Assembly (NCBI GenBank): GCA_019925795.1
Contig: CM034303.1
Coordinates: 57,358,581-57,422,580, forward strand
From: Dendrobium chrysotoxum
Lineage: Eukaryota > Streptophyta > Magnoliopsida > Asparagales > Orchidaceae
DNA length: 64,000 bases
Direction: 5' to 3'
Part shown: positions 1 through 12,560 of the stretch, piece after piece
Numbering within the stretch: position 1 is the stretch's first letter
Layout: each line of letters opens with the position of its first letter
Program-made: the position numbers and the translations under genes
Notes under the pieces: model-generated
What the model was told of the DNA's origin: nothing
Seen by the model: the letters and a program-made list of their open reading frames with translations, nothing else
The model's database searches: none

Positions 1-30
1 GCGAGCGAGCGAGAGAGAGAGAGAGAGAGT
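1..30. repeat. (GCGA)/(GA) microsatellite
   Basis: Simple purine repeat, GCGA units then GA units, at the window edge. No gene is associated with it. Confidence 0.9.
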
Positions 31-900
31 AAATATTCGTGATATAGAAAATGATACGATACGTTAGGGAATCTTCATGATAGCTTGTTGCACTATATGA
101 AGTGACCACAAGACTTGTTTTGAGTGGATGGAGTGAGCGACAGCATTGCAATGGTATAAATGAATAATAATTACAATGACATAAACGATGAAAGGTAGGA
201 TCTTTTGGAATATGAGGAAAAAATTTGGTATGGGTAGTAAGACATTCTAGGAAGCTAAGCAGGGATGCAATCTTGTTTGTTATTTCTGAATGCTTTGACA
301 TGCATGTGAAGTGTTGAAAGGTGAACAATACTACCTTAGATTAACCATAAGTTCTCTTCCTATCTAACTATCTAAGGAGCAAACTAAGGCTTCGTTTGGG
401 ACGGTTTTTTGTTGCTTCTTAAAGCAACTTTTTAGTAGAAAAATTAAAATTTTTATACTAGAAAGTTATTTTAAGAAGCAACAAGAAAGTTGTCCCAAAC
501 GAATCCTAAGTCAGTATCCCCTGAAGGCCTAGACCTCAATTGATCTATGAATACGTGTTAGATTAATATAACTTGTGTTTAGCTTCAATTTGGCCACGAG
601 CATTGGCATACCATTCAAGCCAAAGTTTAGAATTGTGGGAATATTAACAACTCTAACAAGGTACAAGAATTTAGGCGTTACAACTAATCCTATGATGGTC
701 CTTTATTTGCCAATTGTTCATTAGTATTGTCCAATCAAGTGCGATTCTATACATTCGAAAAATGAGAATACACTTATGTGCATCTCACTATTTGATAGTA
801 ACAAATATTGTGTTGTATACTCTAAATTATTTTATAAATGTTCTCTACTGGTTAATCATGTCACGACAGTTATCATGATAATTTTTAGGTTAACTAAGTT
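31..900. repeat. Diverged dispersed repeat, copy A
   Basis: This stretch aligns by eye, in the same order and orientation, with about 20290-20975. Shared landmarks include TATATGAAGTG, GAAAGGTAGGAT, AATTTGGTATGGGTA and TTTGATAGTAA, with many substitutions and indels between. It is probably an old transposable-element segment. I see no coding capacity and cannot assign a family. The small element at 389-505 lies inside it and is absent from the other copy. Confidence 0.6.
389..505. mobile_element. 117 bp MITE with 5 bp target duplication
   Basis: The ends are inverted repeats: GCTTCGTTTGGGAC on the left and GTCCCAAACGAATC on the right. The inverted match continues inward (GTTGCTTCTTAAA against TTTTAAGAAGCAAC), so the transcript would fold into one long hairpin. 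CTAAG flanks both sides (384-388 and 506-510), read as the target-site duplication. No coding capacity. The superfamily is not certain from the TIR alone. Confidence 0.7.
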
Positions 901-1546
901 ATAATAATAACCAAGATGATGTAGATAATGTAATAACTTATTGAGTATGCGCGGATTGATTGAAGCTTGTAGAAGGTCTCAATCGTTCAATCATGGGAAT
1001 CAAAGGATAAACAAATTGTGCTTATTTAATGTGTCTTTAGGTACTACATGTATTTATGAAGCATGCACATTACCAAAACCTCAAAATAATATATAAAAGT
1101 TTTAAAATAATCAAACAACTCATCTTCACATTCTAAACATAATTAAGAAGTCTGTTGGGAAATTAGCCAATTTCCTCTATTTTACATCCAAACATGCTAA
1201 AATCATAATTAAGCTTCCTAGAAACTATAATTAAGCTTCCTAAAAATGGTCAAAAATTATTTTATTTATCAAATAATATTTAGATTTTCAAATGGGACTT
1301 TTGAAAAAATTAGAATTGAATTTGGATGCATTTTAAATTCTTTACATTTAGTTGAATTTGTACTGCTATTTTTGATAAAAAAAACCGTAAGTGATTTCAC
1401 AGTAGCTTGCAATTTTATCACAACTTCATGCCAAGTTATTAAAAAGATTATTTCCAAAATTCACATTTGTAGCATTTTCGATGGCAACACTTCTCATTCT
1501 GCGGATAACTTGGAGTACTTGTTCAAGGAATTAGTCTAAAACTTAG
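901..1546. other. AT-rich stretch, no gene recognised
   Basis: An open frame of 97 codons lies at 1246-1539, but its composition is that of AT-rich noncoding DNA and it has no recognisable domain. Nothing else was seen. Confidence 0.5.
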
Positions 1547-1671
1547 GCTTTCTTTGGGGCAGCTTTCTTATTGTTTTCTAAGGTAGTTTCTAGTATACAA
1601 ATTTTTTAAACTAAAAATTTTTGTACAAAAAACCTGCTTTAGAAATATTAAGAAAGCTGTTCAAAATAAAC
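1547..1671. mobile_element. Diverged MITE-like inverted repeat
   Basis: The left arm GGCTTTCTTTGGGGCAGC and right arm GCTGTTCAAAATAAACC are imperfect inverted repeats that continue into CTTTCTTA / TAAGAAAG. Size and layout resemble the element at 389-505, so it may be an older relative. I did not find a convincing target duplication. Confidence 0.5.
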
Positions 1672-2752
1672 CATAATCGCAATTACACGATTCGCTTTGA
1701 CTCGCTTGTAGGTCTCCAAATGGGAAACTACAAGCGGGGGCTAGAATGCAAAGAATACGATTGCACCATCCCATAGGAGAAAATAGTCGTACACCCTTAA
1801 ACTCTACACAAGAAGGCCAATGAGAGAGCATATAGAATTATAAATATGATAATCCATGAAAAGTAGCGGCTTTTGCATACACATCTCGATGGATATTGAT
1901 ATATATAATTCAATAGTCACGAGATTTTCTCCATTCGATATATTAGCTTGAGTGGGGTTTATTTGATGTGGGTGTCAGTTTCTCACAAGTGATTACATCT
2001 TAGGCCTTATGGTTAATTACTTTTTAGGAATTGACCTAAGAATACTCCCGATTAGGGATGTTATTTTATTTTCTTATTCCTAAGTTCTTCTAATCCAAAG
2101 AAGATAGACTCAACAGGCTATTCAGCACACTCAAAGATCATGTAATCATCTGATCGGTAAGAGGGGAAGAAATCATGAGAGGAGACATCGTATATAAAGC
2201 ATATATAAGAGAAAGATAGAAGGGATGTCATCAGTGTGACGTACATAAATGAGATTTATAGTTTCCAAAAAATGGAGAGCTTACCCAACAATATGACATG
2301 CAACAATATACTCATAATGCCAACCTTATATCCTAGATCTATAAGAAATGTAATGTACCCTCAGTAATAATTCTCCCGACCTTGCTAAAACAAGACAACG
2401 AGGGGACTTATAACTTAAATCACACTAAGGATCTAAGTAGCCTTGATATGGATTTATCACCCTGCTTGAAAAAGGATATCGACTAAAACTCCACCTAGCA
2501 TTTTAAATTCATGTAGTCCGATCTTATGCAAATGCACGAGTAGTGGGAAGGTATAAAAGGGGAATGGACCTCAGGCCCGACCATGATTGGTACTATGCTA
2601 TGGTTTAGGGTTTATGGGATACAAAGATCAACATAAATTAGATAGAGGTCAATTCACTAATGTTTGACTTGAAATTCATTTGTTTCTCCAACACCACATA
2701 TGTTTGAAAATATTTTTTAAAAAAATAAAATTCTTTTTTTAAAATTTATAAT
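1672..2752. other. No gene recognised
   Basis: Intergenic AT-rich DNA. No long open frame, RNA gene or mobile-element terminus was found by reading. Confidence 0.5.
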
Positions 2753-3340
2753 TTAATACTTACATTCCATCAATTTATTCATGGCATTGTCATAACAGGC
2801 AAAAGACTAAGGCCTCCTTAGAACACATAGCCCTGCAACTTGACATAGTCCAACCTATAAACTTCATAGGCAAAATGTGTGGTATAAAAGATATACACAT
2901 ACATTACATATTATTAATCATTTTAATCCTTAAAGTTTGATTTAGTTTGCTAATTTCGATTGATTTAATTGATTAATTAATGATTTATCAATTAATTATT
3001 TAACTTAGGTAGCAATTATCTTTATTTACACTAAGGCTATGAGATTTTTCACTATCCTTGGGGCTAACATAATAGCCTTATAAGCCTGGGTTGCCCAACA
3101 ATCTCCTTTTTATATACTTAATATTATTTGTTATTTAATTTTATTTTCATTTGTGATTACTATTTTTAATTGATTCATGATCAATTTTAGGATTAATTAT
3201 GGGTTTATTACTTATATTCCATCAATTGGTTTGTGGCATTGCCACAACGGGCACGAGAATAAGGCCTAATTAGGACACATAGCCCTACAGCTTGAGATAG
3301 TCTAACCTATAAATCTTATTGATGGGATAAGTGGTATAAA
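2753..3340. repeat. Diverged direct duplication (two ~135 bp copies)
   Basis: About 2753-2890 and 3206-3340 are direct copies with shared blocks such as ATTCCATCAATT, TGGCATTG, AGGCCT, ACACATAGCCCT and GTGGTATAAAA. The spacing is about 453 bp. The intervening DNA is AT-rich and also contains an AAGGCTATGAG / CCTTATAAGCC-like segment. No coding potential is seen. Confidence 0.65.
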
Positions 3341-4448
3341 ATGTTTTAAATATTTTTCTCTTATTTTTTTATTTAATACTCACATCAAATGAAATATCAA
3401 ACATAGGTTCTATACTAGGTTGAGATAATAGAGCTTAATATATTGCCTGCAGAAAAATACACTACACAAAACTAATACACAAATCAACCTAATATGCTAA
3501 AGCTCAAAATTTGTTACTTGCTTTTCACATTCTTAATCATGTTCATGGAAATAATATTTAAAGGCTCAAAAATCATTAAGAGGTGATTTTTAAAGTTATT
3601 TAAGTATTTTATTAGCAAAATTCAGAAAAATCATTCTAGCGAGATCTGCTTCGTGCAAAAAAATAACAATGCACATGCCACAGTATGTGGCCTACACTAC
3701 AGGCCTAGGTGATCATATGAAGGTTTCTAAGGTTCATAGAGAGGGGCGGGCTTTGGCTAATAAGGCCAAAACTTTATTAGTGCACTAACTTATGGCTAAT
3801 GTTAATATAATCCTACCATATATCATTAGGTCAAAGTAAAAGATTCATCCATAGTGTGTGTAAATGTTACCAGATTATTCATAACAATAAAGAAGGTCAT
3901 AACAGAGTTGTAGAGATTATACATGACCAGAAGCAAATCTGGGCACACCAGAAGTAAGTCTAGGCATGTGTATACCCAGCACAACGAAGGAGCTTCTTTA
4001 GAGGTCCGGGGAACCACGACTTGCCAACCGATGCATGTGCACAACATGAGTTCCTCGCAAGCAACATAAAGAGAGACATAAGAGAAAATGAGGTAAGCAA
4101 GTGATAATAACAAATGAGACTACTTGTGTATTTAGATCGATATATGAAATCATGTACATATAGTATGAAAAGTTTTGCTAAAATCATGTAGTGAGCAAAT
4201 CAGAAATGCAATGTTTTATCAATGTTGGTGTCCACATAATTGAAAAAAATAAAACTATCGAACTAAGCATGAGTATAAGGATTACAAACTGCATACAATA
4301 TTTGAAATTATCAACATTAATAAAGGAGACTTGATTGCAATACTTATATATACTAGTAGTTAATGTATGAAATGATTGTACATATGCAAGAAAATAATGA
4401 AGAGACTAAGGAATGCAAAGCACCACATAGACATTGCTAAGGAGTGAT
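3341..4448. other. No gene recognised
   Basis: Open frames on the minus strand at 3826-4187 are under 100 codons, overlap each other in different frames, and show no domain. I regard the stretch as noncoding. Confidence 0.5.
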
Positions 4449-4451
4449 ATA

Positions 4452-5355
4452 TACTACAGGAAAATAGCATATTATCAGCCGATTTTGAAATTTTCAGGTG
4501 TATTTCCGGTGAAAAACTTTTCGACGGTAAATCGAGCGTCAGAAATTTATTTCGGCGAAAAAAAACTGTCGAAAATTTATTCCGGCGAACATTTTCTGCC
4601 AAAAATTTTTTTTAGCGGCTGTCCGACGAAACAAATCCGCCGGAATAACTAAAAAATAATAAAAGAAATCAAGCACAAGCCCGCCAATCAGCCCGCATGC
4701 CTGCCTGCGTGTTGCCAGGCCCTTGCGCTGGCCCGCCCACTCCCCCGCACAGCCTGCCAATCTATCCGGGTAATCAACACTCGCTCGTGCAGGCCCGCGT
4801 AAGCCCACCCCAACTCGTGACGCCTGTGGAATTTGAAGAGGGGACCTAAACTTTTTTAAATCCTCAACAACTTTGCTGTGGTTGAAAACTTATCAAATAA
4901 CTTACTCTTTTATATTTAAATAACATAATACAAAAATTAAAATTTAAAATAAATCAAATTAAAATATTAAATTTAATAAATAATTAAAATAAGTTATTAA
5001 ATTATTAATTATTTAAAATTATTTTTTAAATTTATAATAAATTAATTATTTATTTAATAACGTTTTAATACTATTTAAAAATACATTAAAATAAAATATT
5101 AAAGTTAGTAATTAATTAAAATTTATTATTTTAATTAATAATTAAAATAGTTTATTACATTAATAATTAAATATAATAATTTATTAAATTAATAATTAAT
5201 TAAAATAAGCTATAAAATTATTAATTATGAATATATGATTTTTTTCAAAAATTTTCAAATCCGTCGGAAAGTCCGCCGGAAACATATACGTCGGAAAATG
5301 GTCTGCCGGAAAGTCGCCAAAAAATCCGCCGGTAATGGATAATTTCCCTGTAGTG
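4452..5355. mobile_element. Non-autonomous CACTA (CMC) DNA transposon
   Basis: The right end reads CCCTGTAGTG, the complement of CACTACAGGG. The left end reads TACTACAGG, a CACTACAGG terminus with its first C mutated to T. ATA flanks both ends (4449-4451 and 5356-5358), the 3 bp target duplication expected of CACTA elements. Subterminal regions carry repeated CCGGCG/CGCCGG/TCCGCCGG motifs in both orientations, as usual for this superfamily. The centre has a GC-rich block (about 4670-4815) and a very AT-rich block (about 4880-5240). No transposase is present at 904 bp, so it could only move in trans. Confidence 0.85.
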
Positions 5356-5358
5356 ATA

Positions 5359-5872
5359 TTCAACATATGACTTGTCTAAATATGCAAAGTTAGATTTGTA
5401 TGCAACATGAAAATAGAAATATGTGTTCAAAATCTCTAATCAAATAATGATTGTCCAAATGCAAGCATACACCTTTTGCTAGGAATTCATAATAGGCATA
5501 ATATTCCCTTAATAATGTAACATAGTTTTGAAGCTTGCAACATATGTATACATACACTCAATAAAACTATGAATTCAAGTGTTAAATGTATGATTTTGCT
5601 ACTTATATATACATATAATCCTTCTAACAAATCCATAAGCCCTTGATATCAAATGCAAATATATTGTTTAAACTTCAATATACACATAACTTTCCAATAC
5701 AGCCATGATTAATGGATTCCAAGCATGCGTTCAAGACTTTAAACTAAAACTAATGCAAACACCACACAAAATAATGAGTGATGCATTCTACTCAGGACTT
5801 GTTAAAGTATGAGAGGGTTTTGCTACAAATAACTTTCATTCATGATAGCTTCATTCTTTCTTTTCTAATCAT
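5359..5872. other. No gene recognised
   Basis: AT-rich DNA between the CACTA element and the start of the tandem 3.1 kb units. Nothing was identified. Confidence 0.5.
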
Positions 5873-6277
5873 GATATGAAATTGAACACATGAACTAACT
5901 TATGAGCCCTCATTTACATATGTCCATGAATGTATAACTCAACCCAATGTATATGTTAAATGCTAAAAATTGAATGAGGAAAAAAGAGTAAATTCACTTT
6001 TCAATAAGAACTCATATTCCACCAATGTAGCCACCACTTATAGAATAATTGAAACATACATACATATGAGAGCTTTTCCAAACATTGCATATGGATTCAT
6101 GTGTGATTCTCTCCAAACTAGTCATGAATCATAGAAGCACATGACTAGTTTGATTAAATGTCATTCAAGAGATATAATGTTACTTCTTAATAACAAAACT
6201 ACAACACTACCTCATAATTAAATATAAGAAATGCATTAACCAAAATGTGGTGATTATCTATTTTATGTCACAAATAA

Positions 6278-6620
6278 TGATAGGAAGAGCGAATAGAAAA
6301 GGAGGAAGAAGAAAGGGAAAAAGAGAGGAAGAGGAAGAGGAGAAAACCAGTAGAAAGAGAAGAAGAAGAAGAAGAAGAAGGGGAGAAAGGAAAAGAGAAG
6401 AAGAAGAATAAAAAGAAGAAGAGAAAGAGGAAGGAAAAGAGGAAGAACAATAGGAAGAGGAATGGAAGAAAATCAGTAGAAAGAGAAGAAGAAGAAGAAG
6501 GGGAGAAAGAAAAAGAGAAGAAAAGGAAGAAGAGAAAAGGAAGAAAAGGAAGGAAAGGAGAGGAATATGAAAAGGAAGGCGAGAAAATCTATAGAAAGAG
6601 AACAAGAAGAAAGAGCACTG
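6278..6620. repeat. GAA/GGA-rich purine tract (unit 1)
   Basis: Almost pure purine on the + strand, dominated by GAAGAAGAA and GGAAGAGGAA. The minus-strand reading frame across it (6258-6794) gives long runs of Ser, Phe and Leu, which is a by-product of the repeat and not a protein gene. The tract recurs in units 2 and 3, with 6 bp fewer in the first GAA run. Confidence 0.9.
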
Positions 6621-8095
6621 GGGGTTACCTATGGATAATTGACTGAAGGGATCTTGACTTAATAAGTCACATGCAAGTCTCCACCTCTGCCTCTCTAGTT
6701 CGGCCAAATGAGAAGCTCGCCCAACCGTCACCTGCCGCCCTCCCTCTAGCTTTTTTTTTTCTCTCTGGATGCACGAGCCCTGGAAGAAGAACACTATGCT
6801 CCCCTCTCATGTTCGCTCAACCCCTAGATGCACACGAACATAGGCGAATGGAAGAGCATCTCTCGCTTTTCTCTCTCGACTTTCTCTATACCTGAAATGA
6901 CTGCTGCTCCATGTTGCTACAGCCACTTGAATCTGAAGGAAAGGACCCTTAGCCAACTATTGTTACAATTTGAACTGTTGGATCCAATTTCTTGATTTGG
7001 GGAAGGATTCAAATTGGTTAAAAAGTTAATTGGATTTTAATTTAACTCAGATTTAATTAATTGGGTTGTAATTGAGCCCGAATTGAACCCGAATTGAATC
7101 ACGATTTGGATCGATTTGAGTCTGATTCAATTCGATCGAGTCAATTTAATGAAATCGAACTTGAATTGAATTAATTTGATTGAGCTTAATTAGGTTGGAT
7201 TTGTGTTCAAATTGAGTCAATTTGATGATATTGAACCCGAATCTACGATGATTTGAGTCAAATCAGGATCGACGGGGTTTGATTAGGTTGATCGAGCACG
7301 ATCCAGCATGATTAGAGGAAAATAAGTATGTTGAAGAGGATATGTGTGAAAAATGAGGTCAACATTGCTAACATACAAAACTCAAACGGCTCTCTCACCC
7401 AATCTTTATGGGAATATGCAAAATTGTTGAAATTGTTATCCAGTGGATTACTCAAAATTTGCATTTCAAATGATACTGTAGCTAATGTATAAACATGTTT
7501 TGTTCTTTAACTCATTCCTTAGTAGTCGAATTTGATAAAGCCTGAAATTGTAAAGCATAATAGCTTTTCCAAATGACTATTTTACAGTTTCTTTATTTTT
7601 CAAAACAATTTAAATGGCCAGTTAACTTTCCTAATATTCTCATTTCAGCTAAAACCAATTTCTATGATTTTCAATAGTTATAATATTGTAGAATGCACTA
7701 TGATGGATTGGCAAAAACTAATTCCTCTACACAAAAGCCAAAGTTGTGATTTTTTTTTCTCTAAGAGTAGCTCTTGATTGCAAAAAATTGTTTCCTTGTT
7801 AAAAAGTTTTGGGAGTAAAGTGAGCAAGATTTCAATACACAGAAGCTAAGTCCTATAAGGTGGTCTTCTCATTGATTTATGCATTTGTAAAAGCATGAAA
7901 ACAAAGAGCTTCAAGATTATTTTTCTTACTCATTTTAAAACCATTTCTTCTTTCCAAGAAGTGTCTATGTAACAATTCCAGCTGATTGAACAAACTGCAA
8001 AGTCCTGAAATATATTGAAAGAAGAACCACAAAATTCAAGAGCAATTATGATATAGATGATAGAGTCGATAATTGCTAATTTGGAAGATATATTC

Positions 8096-8402
8096 TACAA
8101 TGGAAGCCATGTGACTTGAAGAGGAATAGAGCACAAGGAAAATAGAAAACTAGGAACCAAAGGTTTTTGTAACCTGTAAAGTAGTGATAATATTCGATAT
8201 GCCTTTGTTGAGCACAATTTCCTATTTATATCCCTTAGAAAGCTATATTACTAAAAATAGAAAAGCAAGAAATATGATAATGACTGTACTATATTCCCTT
8301 AGTTAGTTATAGCAGTAGGAAATGTAGGTAGTGGACGTGTAAATAGATCATGGGAGAAGTGAGTGTGTTTGTGGAACTAGTATAGTAATGTGATTCTAAT
8401 CA
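8096..8402 (-). mobile_element. LTR of gypsy element, unit 1 copy
   Basis: A 307 bp LTR matching 11236-11542 and 14373-14679 almost exactly and 18471-18779 with more differences. It is preceded by TATTC, the element's target duplication, showing that the whole insertion edge was duplicated with the unit. On the minus strand the LTR begins TGATTAG at 8402. Confidence 0.85.
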
Positions 8403-9018
8403 GCTCCCCCCCCCCCCCCCACCCCACTTTAGAGAAGTCCACACTCGGTGAAGTCAGTTCAGTAACTGCTTCATCTGATGCAAAGTAAGAAAAAATGTCT
8501 TCAATGTTGAAGGTGGCGGATGTGATAATATGTGGCGGTAATTCAACAATGTAGGCATTGTCAGTAATGCGTTGTGTGATTATAATTGGACTAATTTTTT
8601 GAGGACTGAGCTTCAAGTATGTTCCAGGAGGAAATCATTCTCTTCTTAATCTGACCATGACCAGTTCCCCAAACTGGAATATGCTTTAGCGGTCGTGCAG
8701 ATTAGCATTTTGCTTATAGGATTCATTTGACAGCTCTAATTTTTTATGAACATCTTCAAGCATTAGTTTAAAATTTTCAGCTAACTTACCTGCAGTAGCA
8801 TTGTGGCATTTTGGAATGATGGCTAAGTCCGCCATGTGGTTCAACAACTTGGTGTAAACTATGCTGAATGGGCACATCCCTATCAACCTGTTGGGCATTG
8901 AGTTGTAGGAGAATTCAGCTTGGCTTAAGACTTCATCCCATTATTTTGGGTTATCTTGAACAAAGCATCGAAGCATTTTATCGAGTTCTATTGACCACCT
9001 CTGTTTGCCTGTCAGTTT
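8403..9018 (-). pseudogene. Gypsy integrase C-terminal fragment, unit 1
   Basis: Minus-strand frames at 8686-8898 (with LIGMCPFSIVYTKLLNHMADL) and 8377-8616 (with ITDNAYIVELPPHI) match the C-terminal integrase and chromodomain-like tail of Ty3/gypsy polyproteins. They lie in different frames with stops between, so the gene is dead. A poly-C run (poly-G on the coding strand) at 8406-8420 is the expanded polypurine tract beside the LTR. The fragment is cut at 9018 by the next tandem unit. Confidence 0.75.
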
Positions 9019-9423
9019 GATATGAAATTGAACACATGAACTAACTTATGAGCCCTCATTTACATATGTCCATGAATGTATAACTCAACCCAATGTATAT
9101 GTTAAATGCTAAAAATTGAATGAGGAAAAAAGAGTAAATTCACTTTTCAATAAGAACTCATATTCCACCAATGTAGCCACCACTTATAGAATAATTGAAA
9201 CATACATACATATGAGAGCTTTTCCAAACATTGCATATGGATTCATGTGTGATTCTCTCCAAACTAGTCATGAATCATAGAAGCACATGACTAGTTTGAT
9301 TAAATGTCATTCAAGAGATATAATGTTACTTCTTAATAACAAAACTACAACACTACCTCATAATTAAATATAAGAAATGCATTAACCAAAATGTGGTGAT
9401 TATCTATTTTATGTCACAAATAA

Positions 9424-9760
9424 TGATAGGAAGAGCGAATAGAAAAGGAGGAAGAAGAAAGGGAAAAAGAGAGGAAGAGGAAGAGGAGAAAACCAGTAGA
9501 AAGAGAAGAAGAAGAAGAAGGGGAGAAAGGAAAAGAGAAGAAGAAGAATAAAAAGAAGAAGAGAAAGAGGAAGGAAAAGAGGAAGAACAATAGGAAGAGG
9601 AATGGAAGAAAATCAGTAGAAAGAGAAGAAGAAGAAGAAGGGGAGAAAGAAAAAGAGAAGAAAAGGAAGAAGAGAAAAGGAAGAAAAGGAAGGAAAGGAG
9701 AGGAATATGAAAAGGAAGGCGAGAAAATCTATAGAAAGAGAACAAGAAGAAAGAGCACTG
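9424..9760. repeat. GAA/GGA-rich purine tract (unit 2)
   Basis: Same purine tract as in unit 1, with one GAA run two triplets shorter. The antisense frame (9404-9934) is again a Ser/Phe/Leu artefact. Confidence 0.9.
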
Positions 9761-11235
9761 GGGGTTACCTATGGAGAATTGACTGAAGGGATCTTGACTT
9801 AATAAGTCACATGCAAGTCTCCACCTCTGCCTCTCTAGTTCGGCCAAATGAGAAGCTCGCCCAACCGTCACCTGCCGCCCTCCCTCTAGCTTTTTTTTTT
9901 CTCTCTGGATGCACGAGCCCTGGAAGAAGAACACTATGCTCCCCTCTCATGTTCGCTCAACCCCTAGATGCACACGAACATAGGCGAATGGAAGAGCATC
10001 TCTCGCTTTTCTCTCTCGACTTTCTCTATACCTGAAATGACTGCTGCTCCATGTTGCTACAGCCACTTGAATCTGAAGGAAAGGACCCTTAGCCAACTAT
10101 TGTTACAATTTGAACTGTTGGATCCAATTTCTTGATTTGGGGAAGGATTCAAATTGGTTAAAAAGTTAATTGGATTTTAATTTAACTCAGATTTAATTAA
10201 TTGGGTTGTAATTGAGCCCGAATTGAACCCGAATTGAATCACGATTTGGATCGATTTGAGTCTGATTCAATTCGATCGAGTCAATTTAATGAAATCGAAC
10301 TTGAATTGAATTAATTTGATTGAGCTTAATTAGGTTGGATTTGTGTTCAAATTGAGTCAATTTGATGATATTGAACCCGAATCTACGATGATTTGAGTCA
10401 AATCAGGATCGACGGGGTTTGATTAGGTTGATCGAGCACGATCCAGCATGATTAGAGGAAAATAAGTATGTTGAAGAGGATATGTGTGAAAAATGAGGTC
10501 AACATTGCTAACATACAAAACTCAAACGGCTCTCTCACCCAATCTTTATGGGAATATGCAAAATTGTTGAAATTGTTATCCAGTGGATTACTCAAAATTT
10601 GCATTTCAAATGATACTGTAGCTAATGTATAAACATGTTTTGTTCTTTAACTCATTCCTTAGTAGTCGAATTTGATAAAGCCTGAAATTGTAAAGCATAA
10701 TAGCTTTTCCAAATGACTATTTTACAGTTTCTTTATTTTTCAAAACAATTTAAATGGCCAGTTAACTTTCCTAATATTCTCATTTCAGCTAAAACCAATT
10801 TCTATGATTTTCAATAGTTATAATATTGTAGAATGCACTATGATGGATTGGCAAAAACTAATTCCTCTACACAAAAGCCAAAGTTGTGATTTTTTTTTCT
10901 CTAAGAGTAGCTCTTGATTGCAAAAAATTGTTTCCTTGTTAAAAAGTTTTGGGAGTAAAGTGAGCAAGATTTCAATACACAGAAGCTAAGTCCTATAAGG
11001 TGGTCTTCTCATTGATTTATGCATTTGTAAAAGCATGAAAACAAAGAGCTTCAAGATTATTTTTCTTACTCATTTTAAAACCATTTCTTCTTTCCAAGAA
11101 GTGTCTATGTAACAATTCCAGCTGATTGAACAAACTGCAAAGTCCTGAAATATATTGAAAGAAGAACCACAAAATTCAAGAGCAATTATGATATAGATGA
11201 TAGAGTCGATAATTGCTAATTTGGAAGATATATTC

Positions 11236-11542
11236 TACAATGGAAGCCATGTGACTTGAAGAGGAATAGAGCACAAGGAAAATAGAAAACTAGGAACCAA
11301 AGGTTTTTGTAACCTGTAAAGTAGTGATAATATTCGATATGCCTTTGTTGAGCACAATTTCCTATTTATATCCCTTAGAAAGCTATATTACTAAAAATAG
11401 AAAAGCAAGAAATATGATAATGACTGTACTATATTCCCTTAGTTAGTTATAGCAGTAGGAAATGTAGGTAGTGGACGTGTAAATAGATCATGGGAGAAGT
11501 GAGTGTGTTTGTGGAACTAGTATAGTAATGTGATTCTAATCA
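11236..11542 (-). mobile_element. LTR of gypsy element, unit 2 copy
   Basis: 307 bp LTR, same borders as in unit 1, preceded by TATTC. The adjacent poly-C run is 12 bases, shorter than in either neighbour. Confidence 0.85.
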
Positions 11543-12155
11543 GCTCCCCCCCCCCCCACCCCACTTTAGAGAAGTCCACACTCGGTGAAGTCAGTTCAGT
11601 AACTGCTTCATCTGATGCAAAGTAAGAAAAAATGTCTTCAATGTTGAAGGTGGCGGATGTGATAATATGTGGCGGTAATTCAACAATGTAGGCATTGTCA
11701 GTAATGCGTTGTGTGATTATAATTGGACTAATTTTTTGAGGACTGAGCTTCAAGTATGTTCCAGGAGGAAATCATTCTCTTCTTAATCTGACCATGACCA
11801 GTTCCCCAAACTGGAATATGCTTTAGCGGTCGTGCAGATTAGCATTTTGCTTATAGGATTCATTTGACAGCTCTAATTTTTTATGAACATCTTCAAGCAT
11901 TAGTTTAAAATTTTCAGCTAACTTACCTGCAGTAGCATTGTGGCATTTTGGAATGATGGCTAAGTCCGCCATGTGGTTCAACAACTTGGTGTAAACTATG
12001 CTGAATGGGCACATCCCTATCAACCTGTTGGGCATTGAGTTGTAGGAGAATTCAGCTTGGCTTAAGACTTCATCCCATTATTTTGGGTTATCTTGAACAA
12101 AGCATCGAAGCATTTTATCGAGTTCTATTGACCACCTCTGTTTGCCTGTCAGTTT
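11543..12155 (-). pseudogene. Gypsy integrase C-terminal fragment, unit 2
   Basis: Same fragment as in unit 1 (frames at 11823-12035 and 11517-11753), with the same disabling frame breaks and cut at the same base by the following unit. Confidence 0.75.
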
Positions 12156-12560
12156 GATATGAAATTGAACACATGAACTAACTTATGAGCCCTCATTTAC
12201 ATATGTCCATGAATGTATAACTCAACCCAATGTATATGTTAAATGCTAAAAATTGAATGAGGAAAAAAGAGTAAATTCACTTTTCAATAAGAACTCATAT
12301 TCCACCAATGTAGCCACCACTTATAGAATAATTGAAACATACATACATATGAGAGCTTTTCCAAACATTGCATATGGATTCATGTGTGATTCTCTCCAAA
12401 CTAGTCATGAATCATAGAAGCACATGACTAGTTTGATTAAATGTCATTCAAGAGATATAATGTTACTTCTTAATAACAAAACTACAACACTACCTCATAA
12501 TTAAATATAAGAAATGCATTAACCAAAATGTGGTGATTATCTATTTTATGTCACAAATAA

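Larger units (their letters stand above)
5873..9018. repeat. Tandem 3.1 kb unit, copy 1
   Basis: First of three near-identical head-to-tail units, each starting GATATGAAATTGAACAC. Within a unit: about 370 bp of flanking DNA, a GAA-rich purine tract, about 1.4 kb of noncoding DNA with AATTGAGCCCGAATTGA-like motifs, a 307 bp LTR, a poly-C tract, and the 3' end of a gypsy element. Copy 1 differs from the others at single bases (for example GGATAATTG against GGAGAATTG near 6636) and in repeat lengths. The unit ends within gypsy integrase sequence and the next unit begins immediately. Confidence 0.95.
9019..12155. repeat. Tandem 3.1 kb unit, copy 2
   Basis: 3137 bp, nearly identical to copies 1 and 3. 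It starts directly after the sequence GTCAGTTTGA of copy 1. The left flank of copy 1 (AATCATGATATGAA) and the right flank of copy 3 (GTCAGTTTGAGGG) share TGA at the junction, so the duplication joined at 3 bp of microhomology. Confidence 0.95.

Noticed and set aside
6258..6794. 178-codon minus-strand frame (and copies at 9404 and 12541)
   Set aside because: It is the antisense of a GAA/GGA purine tract and translates to Ser/Phe/Leu runs. Length in the three copies simply follows repeat length.
6671..6895. 74-codon + frame repeated identically in three places
   Set aside because: Identity comes from the recent triplication and not from selection. No domain or upstream gene structure.
8406..8420. 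Gly-rich protein end suggested by the poly-C runs
   Set aside because: The runs are the gypsy polypurine tract, and their length varies freely between copies.
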